Shown piece after piece: positions 7,328 through 9,500 of a stretch of DNA of 9,500 nt. The notes beneath the pieces were generated by a model. The model saw only the letters and a list, made by a program, of their open reading frames with translations, did not search any database and was not told the DNA's origin. The stretch lies in NCBI GenBank assembly GCA_019120235.1, contig DWVN01000140.1, forward strand, positions 1 through 9,500. The letters run 5' to 3'. This DNA is from Dwaynesavagella gallinarum. GTDB taxonomy: Bacteria; Bacillota; Clostridia; Clostridiales; Clostridiaceae. The first letter of the stretch is position 1. The number at the start of each line of letters is the position of its first letter. A program made the position numbers and the translations under genes.

Positions 7328-8037
7328 TGTTAAGAGTAGTTTCTGCTATGGATAGAGACATTAATTATACACTTACATACAAAAACGTAAAAAATATTAA
7401 TTTAAGAATTAAACTTGATGGAAGTGTTTGTGTTTCAGCACCTAAATATATTGATGTTTTTAGAATAGATGATTTTGTTATTTCAAAAGGAGAATATGTT
7501 TTATCATCAATAGAGAAATTTAAAAAGATGCAAGGTTTTAAGAAGGCACCTAAAAAATATGTTAGTGGTGAAAGTTTTAAGATTTTGGGAAAAGATTTAA
7601 GATTAAAAGTTATTATATCTAATGATGAAGAAGTTTATAGTGATGGTGTGTTTATTTATTTGAAAGTTTGCAATGATGATTTTTTGAAAAAACAAAATCT
7701 TATTAATAAATGGATAAGTGAGAAAACAGTCGAGATTTATAATGAAATTGCAAATGAGGTTTATAAAAAATTTGAAAAGTATGGAGTTTCATTTCCAGAA
7801 ATAAAAATTAGGAAAATGTCTACAAGATGGGGATCATGTCAACCAATAAAAGGAGTTATTACAATTAATTCAAGATTAATTGAAGCTTCAAGGATATGTA
7901 TTGAATATGTAATGATGCATGAGTTTTGTCATTTTATTCATGCGAATCATTCAAAAAACTTTTATTTACTACTTCAAGTAATGATGCCAGATTGGAAATA
8001 TCGAAAAAATATTTTAGAATCGAGTATATATTTTTAG
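7327..8037 (+). CDS. YgjP/DUF45-type zinc metallopeptidase linked to hsdR
   Basis: This 236-residue protein belongs to the YgjP-like (DUF45, SprT-related) metallopeptidase family, often labelled M48 family in databases. The catalytic motif HEFCH is at 198-202, with Glu199 as the general base and His198, His202 and probably His208 (in ANHSKNF) as zinc ligands. The family's RWGSC motif is at 167-171. The N-terminal half (about 1-110) looks beta-rich, beginning like other members (YTLTYKNVKNINLRI). No signal peptide or membrane segment is seen, so it should be cytoplasmic. Its ATG overlaps the hsdR stop (TAATG), with AGGAGG at 7316-7321 inside the end of hsdR, so the two are translationally coupled. 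Such peptidases recur next to type I restriction genes, but no substrate is established to my knowledge. Turnover or processing of a restriction subunit is only an idea. Confidence 0.92.
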   Translation: MLRVVSAMDRDINYTLTYKNVKNINLRIKLDGSVCVSAPKYIDVFRIDDFVISKGEYVLSSIEKFKKMQGFKKAPKKYVSGESFKILGKDLRLKVIISNDEEVYSDGVFIYLKVCNDDFLKKQNLINKWISEKTVEIYNEIANEVYKKFEKYGVSFPEIKIRKMSTRWGSCQPIKGVITINSRLIEASRICIEYVMMHEFCHFIHANHSKNFYLLLQVMMPDWKYRKNILESSIYF

Positions 8038-8057
8038 TAAATTTGTTAGATAAGATC

Positions 8058-8095
8058 AAAAGGACAATTAGAATTTTTCTAGTTGTCTTTTTTTT
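8058..8095 (+). terminator. Intrinsic terminator after the metallopeptidase gene
   Basis: A 14-bp stem with two G-T pairs (8060-8073, AAGGACAATTAGAA, against 8077-8090, TTCTAGTTGTCTTT) has a three-base TTT loop and continues into an unbroken run of eight T residues (8088-8095). It lies about 20 bases after the peptidase stop and ends the hsdR-peptidase unit. Confidence 0.88.
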
Positions 8096-8271
8096 GTTTG
8101 TTAAATTTAGTTAATATTTAAAATTTGATATTTAAAGCAAATTTAATTTTTGTTATCATAAATTTTGTGAAAAAAGTCGAAAAAGTAATTATTTAATAAT
8201 GAGAAAAATTTTCTAAAATTTAATTACATAGACAAGCTTATTTAAATTTTATAATTGTTGGAGTGTTTAAG

Positions 8272-9075
8272 ATGGAAAAGAATATTTTAGAAATTTTATT
8301 AACATCAACTGTAATTACTACTTTAATTACAGTAATTGTTAAACTTGTACAAGGATTTCAGAAAGATAAAATAAATAATATTACAAAAGAGCGTAAAGCT
8401 TGAAGGGAAAAAATTAGAGAAATTGCTTTAAATTTAGAGAATGCATATAATTATTCTCATATGGCAAGTTATTAAAAAGATAGAAGATGATACAGGTTCT
8501 TTTGAAAAAAATAAGGAATTGTTGATAAAATATTTATCTTTATTATTGAAATATGATTGGTAAAGAAGTAAAAAAGAAATTAGTTATTTTATTTGGCCAA
8601 TTTATATTTTTGGTTTTTTAAATTTATTATTAGTAATGTTTGGAATTTTATTAAATTATGTTTATATTTGGAAAGAATTTATAAAAAATATTGTGGTATT
8701 TATTTTAGTATTTATTTTAGGATATTATTTGAAGAATGAAAGGAAATTTAAAAAAATAAAGAAAATTATAATGATACTGTTATATATCTTGATAACGTAA
8801 ATAGAGTATATAAATGTAAAGATATTTTAAAAAAATTAAAAGAATATGTAGATTTAGAAGATGAAATAGATAGTATTAAGGATTATTTAAATAATTTAAC
8901 GTATGAATCTGTAAAAAAATTATCTTATTTTGAACATTTGTTTGTTGAGATTATTATAAGTTATTTGGAAAAAATTGAACAAAAACTAAATGAAGATGTA
9001 GATAAGAATATATTGAGAGAGGATATATATAACTTAAACTCAATTATAAGTAAATTTCAAAAAATATATTTCTAG
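8272..9075 (+). pseudogene. Degraded gene for an uncharacterised membrane protein
   Basis: Three reading-frame segments join into one protein of about 265 residues. Segment one starts at ATG 8272 behind GGAG (8260-8263). It has an N-terminal membrane helix (ILLTSTVITTLITVIV) and then ITKERKA, a TGA at 8401-8403, and REKIREIA; related proteins as I remember them have Trp at that stop (ERxxWRxxIR). The frame shifts between about 8440 and 8470. Segment two (8468 on) reads KIEDDTGSFEKNKELLIKYL, then KYDW, a TAA at 8561-8563 and RSKKE, where Glu would be expected (DWER). It then has two adjacent membrane helices up to about 8735. A second shift in the A-rich run at 8750-8756 leads to segment three, a Glu/Lys-rich helical tail ending at TAG 9073. 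No function can be assigned. With two nonsense codons and two shifts, expression of an intact protein is very unlikely. Confidence 0.75.
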
Positions 9076-9107
9076 AATAATTTATAATTAGAATATGTAA
9101 TTAATTT

Positions 9108-9141
9108 AATCACTTACTTTTGTAAGTGATTTTTATTTTTT
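9108..9141 (+). terminator. Intrinsic terminator after the pseudogene
   Basis: A perfect 10-bp stem (AATCACTTAC at 9108-9117 with GTAAGTGATT at 9122-9131) closes a TTTT loop and is followed by T-rich sequence (TTTTATTTTTT, through 9141). It lies 33 bases after the last stop of the broken gene, so the terminator has survived the decay of the gene it served. Confidence 0.82.
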
Positions 9142-9188
9142 AATTATAGATAATCATTATTAAAAGAGAAAAATTATAAAAAATATTG

Positions 9189-9217
9189 TTGAAAATATAA
9201 CAAAAAAGTATTAAAAT
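9189..9217 (+). promoter_or_regulatory. Sigma-70/SigA-type promoter for the DUF2871 gene
   Basis: TTGAAA at 9189-9194 (5 of 6 to consensus) and TAAAAT at 9212-9217 (5 of 6) are separated by exactly 17 bases. Transcription would start near 9224 and leave a leader of about 26 bases that contains the AAAGGGGG site at 9231-9238. The position between a terminator and a gene start supports it. Confidence 0.65.
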
Positions 9218-9249
9218 TTAGTTAATTGTGAAAGGGGGATAATAAAATT

Positions 9250-9500
9250 ATGAAGCCAAAAACTATTTTAAAGGCGTCAATTTGGTACTTTATATTTGCT
9301 ATGATATTTGGAGTATTTTATAGGGAAGTTACAAAATTCACAAACTTTACAGGGAAAACAACTTTGTCAGTTGTACATGCACATGGAGTTGTATTAGGAA
9401 CAATTTTATTTTTAATTTTGTTTGTATTATCTGTAAGTAAGAATTTTGGTCAAGGAAGTTTGTTTAGTAAATTTTTTAAAACATATAATATTGCTCTTCC
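9250..9500 (+). CDS. DUF2871 family membrane protein (5' part)
   Basis: The first 83 residues are present; the gene continues past the right edge. They match my memory of the DUF2871 family: a first membrane helix (about residues 8-24) ending in GVFYREVTKF, then FTGKTTLSVVHAHG with His43 and His45 at the entrance of a second membrane helix (about 41-63). The paired histidines could suggest metal or haem contact, but the family's function is unknown to me. AAAGGGGG at 9231-9238 serves as ribosome binding site with a rather long spacing of 11 bases to the ATG, and no better start is seen. The gene has its own promoter and a terminator upstream, so it is transcribed apart from the restriction locus. 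It is probably an ordinary chromosomal gene flanking the accessory block. Confidence 0.85.
   Translation, partial: MKPKTILKASIWYFIFAMIFGVFYREVTKFTNFTGKTTLSVVHAHGVVLGTILFLILFVLSVSKNFGQGSLFSKFFKTYNIAL

Noticed and set aside
7926..8114. Small + strand frame overlapping the end of the metallopeptidase and its terminator
   Set aside because: It runs out of frame through the HEFCH-encoding region of a well-supported gene and across the terminator hairpin, with no ribosome binding site.
8229..8255. TAGACA ... TATAAT as a promoter for the broken gene at 8272
   Set aside because: The spacer is only 15 bases and the predicted start would fall on or after the GGAG site at 8260-8263, so the transcript would lack its ribosome binding site.
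8096..8271. Possible small RNA or regulatory RNA in the AT-rich gap
   Set aside because: No stable hairpin, T-tract terminator or convincing promoter was seen; the sequence is nearly all A and T.
8401..8403. TGA read as tryptophan (alternative genetic code or recoding)
   Set aside because: TGA is used as a normal stop in hsdM and in the DUF4145 gene, and the same gene has a TAA in place of a sense codon plus frameshifts. Decay explains all lesions together.

Overview
The window is very AT-rich, roughly a quarter to 30% G+C by eye. It uses the standard stop codons (TGA ends the methyltransferase gene) and strong GGAGG-type ribosome binding sites. This points to a low-GC Gram-positive bacterium (Bacillota). 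The partial DUF2871 membrane protein at the right edge fits that group; a Gemella-like or Peptoniphilaceae/Parvimonas-like host is a guess, not something the sequence proves. All genes lie on the + strand.

Positions 1-8095 hold a complete type I restriction-modification locus plus accessory genes. The order is: a single-TRD 'half' specificity subunit (54-638), HsdM (643-2175), a zinc-ribbon/DUF4145 protein (2172-2891), a full two-TRD HsdS (2896-4161), a strong intrinsic terminator (4176-4213), HsdR (4232-7327), and a YgjP/DUF45 zinc metallopeptidase (7327-8037) closed by a second terminator (8058-8095). The first four genes are packed with gaps of 4 bases or a 4-base overlap, so they look like one operon. 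A frame open from base 1 that ends in an ATGA overlap with the half-S gene hints that this operon begins outside the window. HsdR and the peptidase overlap by one base and form a second, closely coupled unit behind the terminator. Subunit sizes (M 510, S 421, R 1031 aa) resemble the EcoR124I-type (IC) systems.

HsdS would pick the bipartite DNA target and HsdM would methylate adenine in it. HsdR would be recruited to M2S to translocate and cut unmodified DNA. The half-S protein could act as a dimer to give a second, symmetric specificity, or could compete with HsdS. The DUF4145 protein and the metallopeptidase are recurrent neighbours of such systems whose roles are not settled.

Positions 8096-8271 are AT-rich with no gene seen. 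Positions 8272-9075 are the wreck of a membrane-protein gene carrying at least two nonsense codons and two frameshifts, followed by a terminator (9108-9141). A good sigma-70-type promoter (9189-9217) then drives a DUF2871-family membrane protein that runs off the right edge. The layout reads as a defence-gene block next to ordinary chromosomal genes. The system itself is of a known type; the noteworthy parts are the two S subunits around one HsdM, the terminator separating modification from restriction, and the two accessory genes.
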